This document shows, in pieces, positions 46,910 to 55,803 of a DNA stretch of 64,000 bases. The position numbers were made by a program, and so were the translations under genes. How positions within the stretch are numbered: the first letter of the stretch is position 1; each line of letters opens with the position of its first letter. The stretch spans positions 868,001 to 932,000 of the forward strand of contig JAUKTV010000003.1 of the NCBI GenBank assembly GCA_030549205.1, in the 5' to 3' direction. Below the pieces are notes generated by a model. That model was not told the DNA's origin and did no database searches. It saw nothing but the letters and a program-made list of their open reading frames with translations. Origin of the DNA: Apiosordaria backusii (Eukaryota > Ascomycota > Sordariomycetes > Sordariales > Lasiosphaeriaceae).

Positions 46910-47746
46910 CTACTTCTTCTTGGGGAGAATCTGGCAGTTAACAATGCCAGATTGGCATTCGCCGTTCGAGTTGGCTTCATCATCCTTGGGGAAGGTGTAA
47001 GCTTCCCCCTGGCAGGCCTTGAACCACTCGTGAGCGTAGGTGATCTGCCCTTCATCCCTATCGCGGTGTGGGTTCCTGCAAGCTCCGTGCACGTTGAGAT
47101 CCGGGCAAGCAAGAGACTGCTGCCAGAGTTTCGGGTCGTCGCAACCAGACAAGAACTTGCCATCGGACGCGCAGGAACACATGATGGGGAATGTGTAGCC
47201 GTCAACATAAGAGACATCAATGTCCCCTAGAGCGTAGTCGACAATAGGGACGCCGTTTTTGTCCTTTTGCACTTCGAAGGAGGCCTCGATAAGTGACTCG
47301 TCTCCAACGATGGCCTTACCAGCTTCAGCAAAGGCAAAGCGGCCAGACCAGCCTGTGGGAACGACAAGCTCGTAAGTGCTGTCGGGCGCCATGTTACCGG
47401 GGGCTGGGATACCATTGACGGGATCGGGAAGGGGAGGGAGAGTGCTGGTTTTGGGTGCGTTCTTTCCGTAAAGGGTAGTCAGCGTCACTCCGGCCTTGTT
47501 CGTAACGCGAATTTTCCAGTCGGGTGGTGCGGTAAGGCCGGTGACAGGGGAATCGGGGTCAATCTTTGGGTGAGGATCGAGGGCACCACCGATGGCTGTG
47601 TGCCAGTGGATTTCTTCGGCAGCGGCGCGGGTGACGGGGGCTGGAGTGACTTTGGTCAGGAAGGTGGTGCTGGAAGCTGGGATAGACGAGGCAAGAACCG
47701 ACATCATGGCCGAAGCCATGAAGAACAAGAAGGCAAGAAATTGCAT
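46910..47746 (-). CDS. Secreted thaumatin-like protein (paralogue 1)
   Basis: Single exon, 278 aa, ATG at 47746. The signal peptide covers about residues 1-19 (MQFLAFLFFMASAMMSVLAS). The mature part resembles a compact thaumatin-like fold: GDIDVSYVDGYTFPIMCSC corresponds to the thaumatin DVSxVDGxxxP block, followed by GCDD, ACPDLN, HGACRNPH and FKACQGEAYTFPKDDEANS, with a Cys-rich end. The cysteines are evenly placed, as expected for disulphide-bonded secreted proteins. It is a clear paralogue of the plus-strand gene at 48834 and is transcribed divergently from it. Fungal thaumatin-like proteins bind or cleave beta-glucan or act at the wall, but no catalytic role is proven. A TATA box lies about 145 bases upstream of the ATG. 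Confidence 0.78.
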   Translation of the reverse strand: MQFLAFLFFMASAMMSVLASSIPASSTTFLTKVTPAPVTRAAAEEIHWHTAIGGALDPHPKIDPDSPVTGLTAPPDWKIRVTNKAGVTLTTLYGKNAPKTSTLPPLPDPVNGIPAPGNMAPDSTYELVVPTGWSGRFAFAEAGKAIVGDESLIEASFEVQKDKNGVPIVDYALGDIDVSYVDGYTFPIMCSCASDGKFLSGCDDPKLWQQSLACPDLNVHGACRNPHRDRDEGQITYAHEWFKACQGEAYTFPKDDEANSNGECQSGIVNCQILPKKK

Positions 47747-47890
47747 CTTGGCTGCCTGGGGTGGTGAATGGTGTGAATATAGGTGGTTGAGGTAAGAGGT
47801 AAAGGGGTTACGGCAATTCCGATTGCCAGAGGTCTTTGTTGTTTGGTTGTTGGCCAGAGAAAGGGAGGAGGAGAACGGTAAAGAACTGAT

Positions 47891-47900
47891 TATTATATAG
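47891..47900 (-). promoter_or_regulatory. TATA box, thaumatin-like paralogue 1
   Basis: CTATATAATA on the minus strand, about 145 bases upstream of the ATG at 47746. Confidence 0.6.
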
Positions 47901-48656
47901 ATTTTGACGGCAGGTTAAAACGAGCATCGGTTCTGTTAGAAGATTCACTCGTGACAGTGGGTTATCTCAGGTGTAAGAGCTATGACATGCTGACAATCTG
48001 GAGCTTCTGGCGGAGCAGCCAGAAGCCTGTTTGATACTCACGCCAATGAAATTTTTGCTCTTGAGCAACTGGAATGACGGGGCTGTGATGGTAATGAGTG
48101 GACACTCTTACACCGGGTTGGCTGACGAGACTGGATGACGGGTCGCTATCATTCTGAGCGCTGGTTTATTCACACTCCTCCTTGCTCATAGATGGGGCCT
48201 TATCAGTCTCATGATCATAACTACCGCTCCGAGATATCTTCGGTGCTTATATTTAAGATCGGTACTGGTCACTGTTGCTCCTCTGAGCTGTCCAAAATCA
48301 CTTACTCATTGCCCTGATATGGACCAAGAGCCCCCTTTGGAGTCATCCAAAGTTTGTTGCTCAGCCCTGCCAGCAGAATACTCACTCTTTTGGTCACAAG
48401 AGGCACCATAAGTGGGTTATCGATCTCCGAAAAGGAGCAAACACACATCACAGGATTCATTTTTGCCCGCTCCATTGTTGTAATAAAAGTCGTCTGAATT
48501 TCTTGCTGCCGTTGTTCACAGAAAAGTCTTTGGGCCTGATCCCTGATCATGAGAAGACTGCTTAGCTCCTCTTACTATCTCCACTTACAGGATATCTTGA
48601 GTGAAGATGTTGAGACTTGCTCCTCGGATCCAAGCGTTCCAAGACCGATCTTTGAG

Positions 48657-48664
48657 TATATAAT
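48657..48664 (+). promoter_or_regulatory. TATA box, thaumatin-like paralogue 2
   Basis: TATATAAT about 170 bases upstream of the ATG at 48834, followed by a pyrimidine-rich leader. Confidence 0.6.
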
Positions 48665-48833
48665 TAACGATTTACAACCACTCTTGAACTCTCTCCCCTC
48701 CCATCAACCCACAACAAAAAAAGCCTCCAGAGAACCCCTTCTCGACAATCTGCTGGCAACCGCCTTTGCCATCAGCCCACAGCCTCTTCATCACCTTCGC
48801 TAATTTCTGTTCACTGCCCATCACCAGAGCAAA

Positions 48834-49757
48834 ATGCAGTTGTTGGCTCTCTTCACCATGTTGGCTTCGGCCCTGGTTTACCTCCCGGCTGCCCTTGCCG
48901 CCGACATTCCTTTCGTTGCTTCAAACCCCGTCGCTACCTTCGAGACCTCCACGACCTCGGCTGGTCCCAAGTTCTCTGGCATCCACGGTCAGGAGGGCGT
49001 CGATGTTCCATTTGTTTCCTCTCCCACCATCACAACCTTCACGACCTCGACGATTACGGCCGCTCCAAAGTTCTCCGGCATCCACGCCGATGAGAATCCT
49101 GTGTGGGACACCGCTGTGGGTGGTGCTCTGGATCCCAACCGCACCCTGGATCCTGAAGTGAGGGCTACCATCACCGCCCTCCCCGGCAACGGCATGTGGA
49201 CTGTCATTTTTAAAAACAACGCCAATGAGGCTCTCACAACAATGTACACCAAGAACAAAGGGGATGAGTTTCCTCCCCTGGATGGCGGTATGCCCCCTCC
49301 CGGTGACTGGCCTGCTGGTGCTGTCAACACGGCAGTTGTCCCTACCGGGCACGCCGGCCGCATCGCCTTTGCAAAGAAAGGGAAGATCATCAATGGGTGG
49401 GAGAGTCTGGTGGAATACTCTTTGATCAAGGATAAGAAGTTGGGCTTTGGCGTGGGCGATATCGACGTCTCTTACGTGGACGGTTTCACGTACCCGATTC
49501 TATGCACTTGTAAGGGTGTACGTCTTTCCGGCTGCTACGACAATCTCTGGACGCAAGGAAAGACTTGCCCTGAGGAGAACGGTCAGGGTGCTTGCAAGAA
49601 CCCCCATAGAATGAAGAAGGATATCGATCACGCCCACGAATGGTTCAAGCTTTGCGAGCACAAGGCCTACACCTACTCCAAGGACGACCAGGCCAACTCC
49701 AATGGCAAATGCCAGTCTGGAACTGTTGAGTGCGAGATCATGCCCGGCAAACCCTGA
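48834..49757 (+). CDS. Secreted thaumatin-like protein (paralogue 2)
   Basis: Single exon, 307 aa, ATG in AAAATG context. The signal peptide covers about residues 1-22, ending ALAADIP. Compared with paralogue 1 it has an N-terminal insertion made of two related ~33-residue units (each with PFV, a TF.TST segment and a PKFSGIH end). The rest aligns along its whole length: WDTAVGGALDPN, GDIDVSYVDGFTYPILCTC, GQGACKNPHR, HAHEWFKLCEHKAYTYSKDD and ANSNGKCQSGTVEC. The shared thaumatin-type DVSYVDG block and cysteine pattern support the family call. It is probably a secreted wall or apoplast protein. The tandem divergent arrangement indicates an inverted duplication. Confidence 0.78.
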   Translation: MQLLALFTMLASALVYLPAALAADIPFVASNPVATFETSTTSAGPKFSGIHGQEGVDVPFVSSPTITTFTTSTITAAPKFSGIHADENPVWDTAVGGALDPNRTLDPEVRATITALPGNGMWTVIFKNNANEALTTMYTKNKGDEFPPLDGGMPPPGDWPAGAVNTAVVPTGHAGRIAFAKKGKIINGWESLVEYSLIKDKKLGFGVGDIDVSYVDGFTYPILCTCKGVRLSGCYDNLWTQGKTCPEENGQGACKNPHRMKKDIDHAHEWFKLCEHKAYTYSKDDQANSNGKCQSGTVECEIMPGKP

Positions 49758-51040
49758 ATAATTTCTGCACACCAGGAACTCAGACATGGCACCCAGGGCT
49801 CAAGGATGGAAGGAACTGATGGCTGGTAAGAGGATGGGTACCCAAAGGTTACAGGCTGTTGGCTCAGGTTGATGTCCAACAATCACAGAAAACAAGATAG
49901 GCAAATCATAAACTGAGATGCCCTAGGTAAACAGATCCATATCATCATCTTGCGTGAATGTGAATTTGTTTGAATCAATTATATGTTTTAATGACATACC
50001 AATCCCAGTACCTAGGTCCAGATTCATCATCAACCACAAAGTCACCACACCCAAGACAAGAAGCAGAATATCCTACCTAAATACTTCTTCACCCGTTTCC
50101 TGCTCTGCGATATCGCAACGTCTCCGCCTGTCACACCCCATCTGGGTTTTAGCAGTTGCGTGCAATAATCAATTGATACCAAATATTGCCACAATCGCGA
50201 TAATAAGTCATAGAATGACATGTCCTGGCACTTTGTCGAGCTTGCCACAAAAATGTGCCATCATGCAAGGGTTTATGTAAGGGTCCACAAAAAGGGGCTA
50301 AAAAGGGGTTTGTTTACTTTGACAAAACAGCTTCTTACCCCCCACTCTACACATGTGCAGCCAACGACGAAGTCCAACCGCCAGAAGAAGAACTAAGTTT
50401 GCGTAGGCTATATACGCTATTGGGATTTACATGCCGAACGCAGAACTCTTTCATGATAGGTTTTCATTTATTATGGTTTGGGGGACTCATCCCCCAAACC
50501 TAGGTACTCTCCATGTACCCATGTAATTATGTCCTTTGGCAATATCGAAGCATAGTAAACTTACATGAGTAGTGCCTCTTCAACTCTTATGTAGGTAGAT
50601 TTGGCCTTATGAAGCACCAAGTAAACGGACGGTATATGCTTTTTGGTCACTTTTCTAAAAGGCGAGATAGACTGTGAAAGGACCAAAAAGGGAATTGCAA
50701 AGCCCCTCTACAAAATTAAACAGATTGAAGCGAGAGATCCATTATCAATGCCATACAAATAGATACAAAGCACGTTGCACACGTTTGCGGTGCCAATGTG
50801 TCCCAAATGCAACTTCCCATTTGTGATTAAGTGTCCATAACCCATCTCATTCCGTTCTACATGCTCCAAGAACCAAGCGATATTGCTGTAAAATCAAGGC
50901 CTATCGCGAGACCTTTGATTCAGTCCGTGTTGATAAGTAAATGTGCTAAGAGTCAGATATATGGGATGTGTTAGCTACCAATTCCTATACATGGTAGGTC
51001 AAGTTGAGCATCTATACTTACTGGGCTGGGGCTCTCCTCC
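49758..51040. other. 1.3-kb intergenic region
   Basis: Between the second thaumatin-like gene (+) and the next minus-strand gene (convergent 3' ends). AT-rich. Frames here are short and unsupported. Confidence 0.45.
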
Positions 51041-51532
51041 TCACTCATGGTTACCATCCCGGATAAAGTTGTAGGCACCGATATGGCAACCAACTTCCCT
51101 AAAGACCGCCCTATGAAGCATGGACTTTTGATACACAACTTCCACATCTTCTGCCTTAAGGAAAGACTCGGCATATCGGGAGAGCTCAATTTGCTCCCTC
51201 GTACGCGGGCCGTCATTTCGTCTCAAATGCGGAGGGAGACGATATGATTCCCTATCTGCTCCAATCTGGATGGTTTCGGCGACTCTCGTGATGATCGCAT
51301 CGTTGGCATAGGCTAAAAGTTCCTCAAAGTGAAAGACCTCCGAGATTCGCACCAATTCCCGAAGGAAGCTTCTGCTGTGGTGAGGTTGTCTCACCCAACG
51401 CTCCGTGATGTCGCACCGCTGGCAGGGTGGTGCACTCGTGCGATGACTCAGAGCCGCGCAAGTCATACATAACGCCTGGAAATTGACGATGGCTTGTTCA
51501 CGATGCTGCTCAATGTCATCGTTTAGAGGCAT
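51041..51532 (-). CDS. Hypothetical 163-aa protein with CxxC pair
   Basis: Single exon from the ATG at 51532 (MPLNDDIEQHREQ). The frame is open for 53 more codons upstream and contains another ATG at 51673, but that part (hydrophobic, Ser/Leu-rich) has a different composition and is probably leader sequence. The protein is polar and mostly helical. Cysteines occur in ALCMTCAAL and PPCQRCDITERW, which could form a small metal site. The central part SFLRELVRISEVFHFEELLA is a probable amphipathic helix. No family recognised. Confidence 0.5.
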   Translation of the reverse strand: MPLNDDIEQHREQAIVNFQALCMTCAALSHRTSAPPCQRCDITERWVRQPHHSRSFLRELVRISEVFHFEELLAYANDAIITRVAETIQIGADRESYRLPPHLRRNDGPRTREQIELSRYAESFLKAEDVEVVYQKSMLHRAVFREVGCHIGAYNFIRDGNHE

Positions 51533-51800
51533 TGCCGTAGTGAGGTATGGAGATTGTGGGGTGGTGAGGAGGAGGAGAAGGTGTTGCGATGAAGAGGAGA
51601 GTTGGAGGAAGTGGGAAAGCCGGGCAGCGAGGTAGAATAAATACCTGGGTCTTGACCTCGAAGCAGAATCCATAAACAAGGCAACAATCACATCATGATA
51701 AGGCAGCAGGCAACAGCTCTTATCTAGAAAGGTAGTATCACATATAGTACAGAGCGTGGAGACGATGGGAGAGAGACTGTGAACTTTGTTTTGCGTAATC

Positions 51801-52851
51801 TTACAATCGATCCCTCGCTGTGAAAAAACTATAAACCCTCGCAGTCAGATCATCCATTTTCTTCTCCCAAAACCACCCTTCTTTGTTATCTCCCCCAAGC
51901 CAACCAGCATACCACTCTACCCATGCCCAACCTGATGTCCATCCCCCGTTATCACTTCCAGAGGTCGTGATTGGAGGTTGTCTGTGAGAAGACATGAGCT
52001 GCTGCCTCTCGTCATCTTCTATACTCCACTCTTGGAGTTTGGCGCCCAGGCTGAGAAGGTCATCTGCTGTTAGGAGCCATCTTTTCTCGAAGCCTGAAAG
52101 ATTGTTGGTGTTGTTGTGGCTTTTGAAGTAAGCACTTTCTTCGTCTAGGCGGGTTTTGACTTGGTCGACGGCTTTGGATTTGGAGCGCAGAAGAAAGTAC
52201 AAGGTTGCTCGGTAGGTTGCAAAGACTGAGGTTGAGGCGAGGAGGGTGGAAAGGATGGTAGTGAGGACTGGGGTGGTGGTTATGAGAGGCAGTGAGAGTT
52301 TGAGAAGGAGGCTTGAGGGGGTTAGTCGATTGTATGGTCATGAGAAGGGAGGGATTGGAAAGAAAGCTGGGAGAAGAGAAATAAAAAGGGGTTAGTTACG
52401 TGGAAGCCAAGTAGAAGGCGGACCGGAGCAGTCGGAACCATGCTTTGTTGAGTATGTGGTGGGGTATGTTGCGGAGGGGGACGAGGTGCATCTGGAGCTG
52501 GTCGTGGGCGGCGATGAGGGCGATGAATTTGTTGGTGGTGATGGGAGCCTTTGCTGTGTAGTTGGAAAGCGTCAGTGCAAGTCTTCAGTGTGGTGATGGG
52601 AAGAGTTTGGAAAATTGAATACCTATATCGGTAATGTTGTTACTGACACTGCTACCATTTGCTTGGTGATGCAAGCTATCATGAGCGCTTGCCTCTCTTG
52701 TGGAGAGGTAATTGGCTAGATAGTCAATGGTATTGCAACGAAAGGCATTGATCTCGCTCTCGAGATCGTCCTCTCTAGGCGTTCCTGAGATATGTTCATG
52801 GTGATAGCTCGGGGCGGGGTTTGCGGTTTGAATGAGGGAGTCGTTGGTCAT
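51801..52851 (-). CDS. Hypothetical membrane protein, 297 aa
   Basis: complement(51801..52311, 52400..52553, 52623..52851). The introns are 69 bp (donor GTATTC, CTGAC branch site, CACAG acceptor) and 88 bp (donor GTAACT, CTAAC branch site, CAAG acceptor), and the phases match. The N-terminal ~75 residues are polar. A conserved-looking block, TTNKFIALIAAHDQLQMHLV, follows. Exon 3 begins with a long hydrophobic region (about residues 127-165, LLKLSLPLITTTPVLTTI and onward) that could make one or two membrane helices. The last part is Trp-rich (WTSGWAWVEWYAGWLGG). No family recognised. It may be a membrane protein with both ends on the same side. Confidence 0.65.
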
Positions 52852-52945
52852 TGTATGCCCATGTGTGTCTACCTACTGAACTGATACCACCTTATACTTT
52901 TCCACATTCACTAACATCTCATCCTCTTCTGATCTACAGTTTTAC

Positions 52946-53139
52946 ATTTGGGTCATGCTGGGCTAAACTGGTCAAATATACCTTGGTATTGCGGGCCAAT
53001 AAGTCCATAATATCCAGCTTCTTGCGCGCTATGCTAGCATCAAGCCGACGTTCAAAGTCACGTAGCTTCCTGTAGGTAACTGCCAGGTCATGGCCACCTA
53101 CGAGCAGCTTGTCGATGCTATCGGGGAGGTTCTTGTCAG
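52946..53139 (-). pseudogene. Duplicated fragment of the SWP73 gene
   Basis: This 194-bp stretch aligns without gaps to 56999-57192 in the intact SWP73 gene. It covers the end of that gene's exon 2, the GT donor and about the first 36 bases of its second intron. By hand alignment there are about 17 mismatches, about 15 of them transitions. The protein-level match is KNLPDSIDKLLVGGHDLAV against KNLPDGIDELLVGGPDLAV. Because intron sequence is included, it is a DNA-level duplication and not a retrocopy. It has no promoter or start of its own. Confidence 0.85.
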
Positions 53140-53411
53140 ACAAGACCAACTGCTTCCTCCACCTCGCCGTCTACGAACGGAAAATCAGAAGCGAAGGGGG
53201 CGAGGGACCGCTTACCGAGGATGAAAAGAGAAAGCGTAGAGAATTCTGTCAGAGAATGAAGGATCAGTTCAACATTCAGGACCCTTTCGAGAGCGCGGGC
53301 GACCCTGGCTACCTCAAGAAGATTTTGGACGACCGTGATATAGTAGTGAAGAAACTGGAACAGCTTGTTGAAATGGTCCGCAAACGGAAACCTTCCAAAT
53401 GGTATGCGTAA
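53140..53411 (+). CDS. Truncated 3' end of an unknown gene
   Basis: A plus-strand frame directly abutting the SWP73 fragment, with protein-like composition: VYERKIRSEGG, then EDEKRKRREFCQRMKDQF and a charged helical end finishing KRKPSKWYA with a stop at 53411. It has no start or upstream exon of its own; the frame upstream runs through the antisense of the SWP73 fragment. It may be the surviving end of a gene cut by the duplication, or one exon of a gene whose 5' part I could not find. No family recognised. Confidence 0.35.
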
Positions 53412-53797
53412 TGGTTGTTCATCTGAAAAAAGGGTGTGCTTTTGCGGTAGTTTGTCGTAATGGATAATAGCTTAGCTACTATCCGGTTGGACTGGACATA
53501 AACAGCTTGGTTTTGGCTCATGTGTAATTTGGAATACCAGGTGATGGACTGGGACATACAAAGGCTCAATGGTTTACGAGCTGATGATGTATGACTTTTT
53601 TTCCCTACCATTCTCTGTTCTGAACCTCCGATATAGTAGAAAATGTTTCACAAAGGCTTCCCACACACCTAAACAAACTGTCCTTTCTCACCTCTCACCG
53701 TTGACCATGCCCACCACCTACCCCTATACCCAGAACAGCACTCCAATACCTGGTAACTCACCCTCCATCATCAAGACAGCACCACCAAACACCCATT
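53412..53797. other. Intergenic, nothing recognised
   Basis: 386 bases with only short unsupported frames. Confidence 0.45.
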
Positions 53798-54064
53798 TCA
53801 CCACCACATCCCACCCCGCGCTCGCTGCATCAGACGGCTCATTAGTTCACTAAGCATCGCAGAAATCCGCGAAGAGCCATGGCAAACTAGCCGACCATCA
53901 ACCACAACTCCCATACCCTCGCCCCCGTTCCCGAGACAGAATTTCTTCCTCAGAGCATGAGAGAAGGGACCATGACCACCGATGACCTGTTCTTTCTGGT
54001 CTAGATAGTTCACCGCCCACCATAACCCACACAGCAAAGCGATGGTGCCGATGATATCGAACAT
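53798..54064 (-). CDS. Small protein with N-terminal membrane segment, 88 aa
   Basis: Single exon, ATG at 54064. The first ~20 residues (MFDIIGTIALLCGLWWAVNY) are a hydrophobic segment with a polar continuation (LDQKEQVIGG) lacking a clear cleavage site, so it may be a signal anchor. The remainder is Gly/Arg/Met-rich. No family recognised; the frame length alone is weak evidence for a gene. Confidence 0.35.
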   Translation of the reverse strand: MFDIIGTIALLCGLWWAVNYLDQKEQVIGGHGPFSHALRKKFCLGNGGEGMGVVVDGRLVCHGSSRISAMLSELMSRLMQRARGGMWW

Positions 54065-54998
54065 GGTAATAACCTGGAATGTACCGACTTTTGATGAGAT
54101 TCCATATGAAGCTGCCGTTATTGTAGAAGGTGGTGGTTCTGGTAGCTTTCTGGACCTCTGGGCGATTGCTGGGGCAGCGGGGGGTTCTGCTTTTGGTCGG
54201 GTTTGGTTCGCGAGGAGGAGGAGGTTGATGTTGCAGGGGGAAGGAAACAGCAGGAATTGGGTGATGTCTTTGTTCTTGCGCCGAAGGGGTGGGTTATGTG
54301 GTGTGAGGTGAGGATGTTTTTAACGTGAAAGATTAAATTGATGTGTCGATGGAGGCAAGGAGCGCAAGTTTGTATTTGGCTATGTGGACTAAGGGTAAGT
54401 ATCTCATGGTGGTACGTCACTAAGTATAGTGTGTTCGCTACGTACTTGGATCCATGTTGCCATTGCCGTTGCTGCCACCATCCTCGCCTTTCTGATCGCT
54501 CCTTTGAGGGTGTCCATACTTTCCTATGGCTGGGTACGTGGCCAGGCGGTCAATGGCATCTCGACATCGTATAGGAGTTATGGTCCCAAAATACTCGCCT
54601 TCAAGAAAATCTGAAGGGCGTTGCAACTTCGAGGGGTGTGCCCAACGGTCATCACAGCGGCCCGTGGTTGCAGAACTTTAGGAGCGAGGCATGAGAGAAT
54701 AAAAGGGTAAGGTGTTCTTGGGTAGCAGATGGGAGTTGATGGGGGTTTGCCTGAAGGTCCTCTCAAGTCGTACTTTTAAGGCTCACGAGACTCCCTTGCC
54801 AAGCTCGCTGCAATTATGACAAGGTCGCCATCATGTGTAGACATGCCAGTGGTGACGTGGTGTTTGAGGCTGACTACCGATCGTCAAAGGACATACCAAA
54901 AGAATACTAAAACGAACTTTGGACAGGTAAACAGAGCAATGCCCTTCTCTGGAAAGTAAATCAGTTTCTGGACATTGATCCTCCAGTTCCTTATACAC
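54065..54998. other. Intergenic, nothing recognised
   Basis: About 930 bases before the repeat block. Short frames on both strands have no domain support. Confidence 0.45.
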
Positions 54999-55170
54999 CT
55001 GTCTGCATTGTAAGGAGGCCTGTCTGCATTGTAAGGAGGCCTGTCTGCATTGTAAGGAGGCCTGTCTGCATTGTAAAGAGGCCTGTCTGCATTGTAAGAA
55101 GGCCTATCTGCATCATAACGAGACTTATTTACATAATACAGAGGGCTATCTATATTATAAGAATGTCTTA
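54999..55170. repeat. 21-bp tandem repeat (minisatellite), degenerating rightward
   Basis: Unit CTGTCTGCATTGTAAGGAGGC. The first four or five copies are nearly perfect; later ones diverge mostly by C-to-T and G-to-A changes (for example CTATCTGCATCATAACGAGA). On the minus strand it reads as YNADRPP repeats within a chance frame. Confidence 0.9.
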
Positions 55171-55229
55171 ATAAGCATCTTATACATCTGTTAGTAACAT
55201 GAGTAGGCCTATTTACAGTTATGAAAAAC

Positions 55230-55746
55230 CTGATATAGATAGTCAATAGGCCTTAAAATATAATCAGTGCACCTTCAAAGATAGTCAAAAGGCTTCCTAA
55301 GATAGTCGATAGGCCTTAAAAAACCGTTGAACAGGCATTAAGACTTAGTCAATAGACCTTTAAAGATAGTCAATAGGCCTTAAAACATAATCGGTACACC
55401 TTTAAAGATAGTTAAAAGCCTTCTAAAATAGTCAATAGGCTTTAAAAAATAGTTAAACAGGTATCAAAACACAGTTAATAGACCTTTAAAGATAGTTAAT
55501 AGGCCTTAAAAACAGTTAAACAGGTATTAAAATACAGCTAATAGGCCTTAAAATACAGTTAATAGGCCTTAAAAAACAGTTAATATGCCTTAAAAAACAG
55601 TTAATAGGCCTTAAAAGATAGTTAATAAGCCTTAAAACATAATCAGTAGACCTTTAAAGATAGTCAAAAGGCCTTTAAAGATAGTTATTAAGCCTTAAAA
55701 ATAGGTCAATAGGCACTTAAATATAACCTATTCAGCTGCAACATAG
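55230..55746. repeat. Degenerate array of ATAGTCAATAGGCCTTAAAA-type units
   Basis: About 20-25 imperfect copies of a roughly 20-bp motif with an invariant-looking TAGGCCTTAAA core, alternating with AGTCAAAAGGC and GTTAAACAGG variants. AT-rich, no coding capacity. The same unit type reappears at 61310-61394. Confidence 0.85.
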
Positions 55747-55803
55747 CATAGAGACAACAAAACAAGCCTTATAATACAAATCCACTCCTTATTTCCTCTC
55801 GTT
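55747..55803 (-). repeat. 57-bp gene-end module, copy A (SWP73 3' end)
   Basis: Matches 61395-61451 over 57 bases with three transitions and no gaps. In the minus-strand sense it begins with the codons for Asn-Glu-Arg-Lys and a TAA stop and then runs into the 3' flank. Here it supplies the last four residues of the SWP73 protein. Confidence 0.92.

Larger units (their letters stand above)
47747..48833. other. Divergent promoter shared by two thaumatin-like paralogues
   Basis: 1.09 kb bounded by the two start codons. Each side has its own TATA box at a similar distance from its ATG. No other gene is supported. Confidence 0.6.

Noticed and set aside
54884..55246. Minus-strand ORF of YNADRPP repeats
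   Set aside because: Encoded by the 21-bp satellite; 21 is a multiple of three so any frame stays open. No flanking coding sequence.
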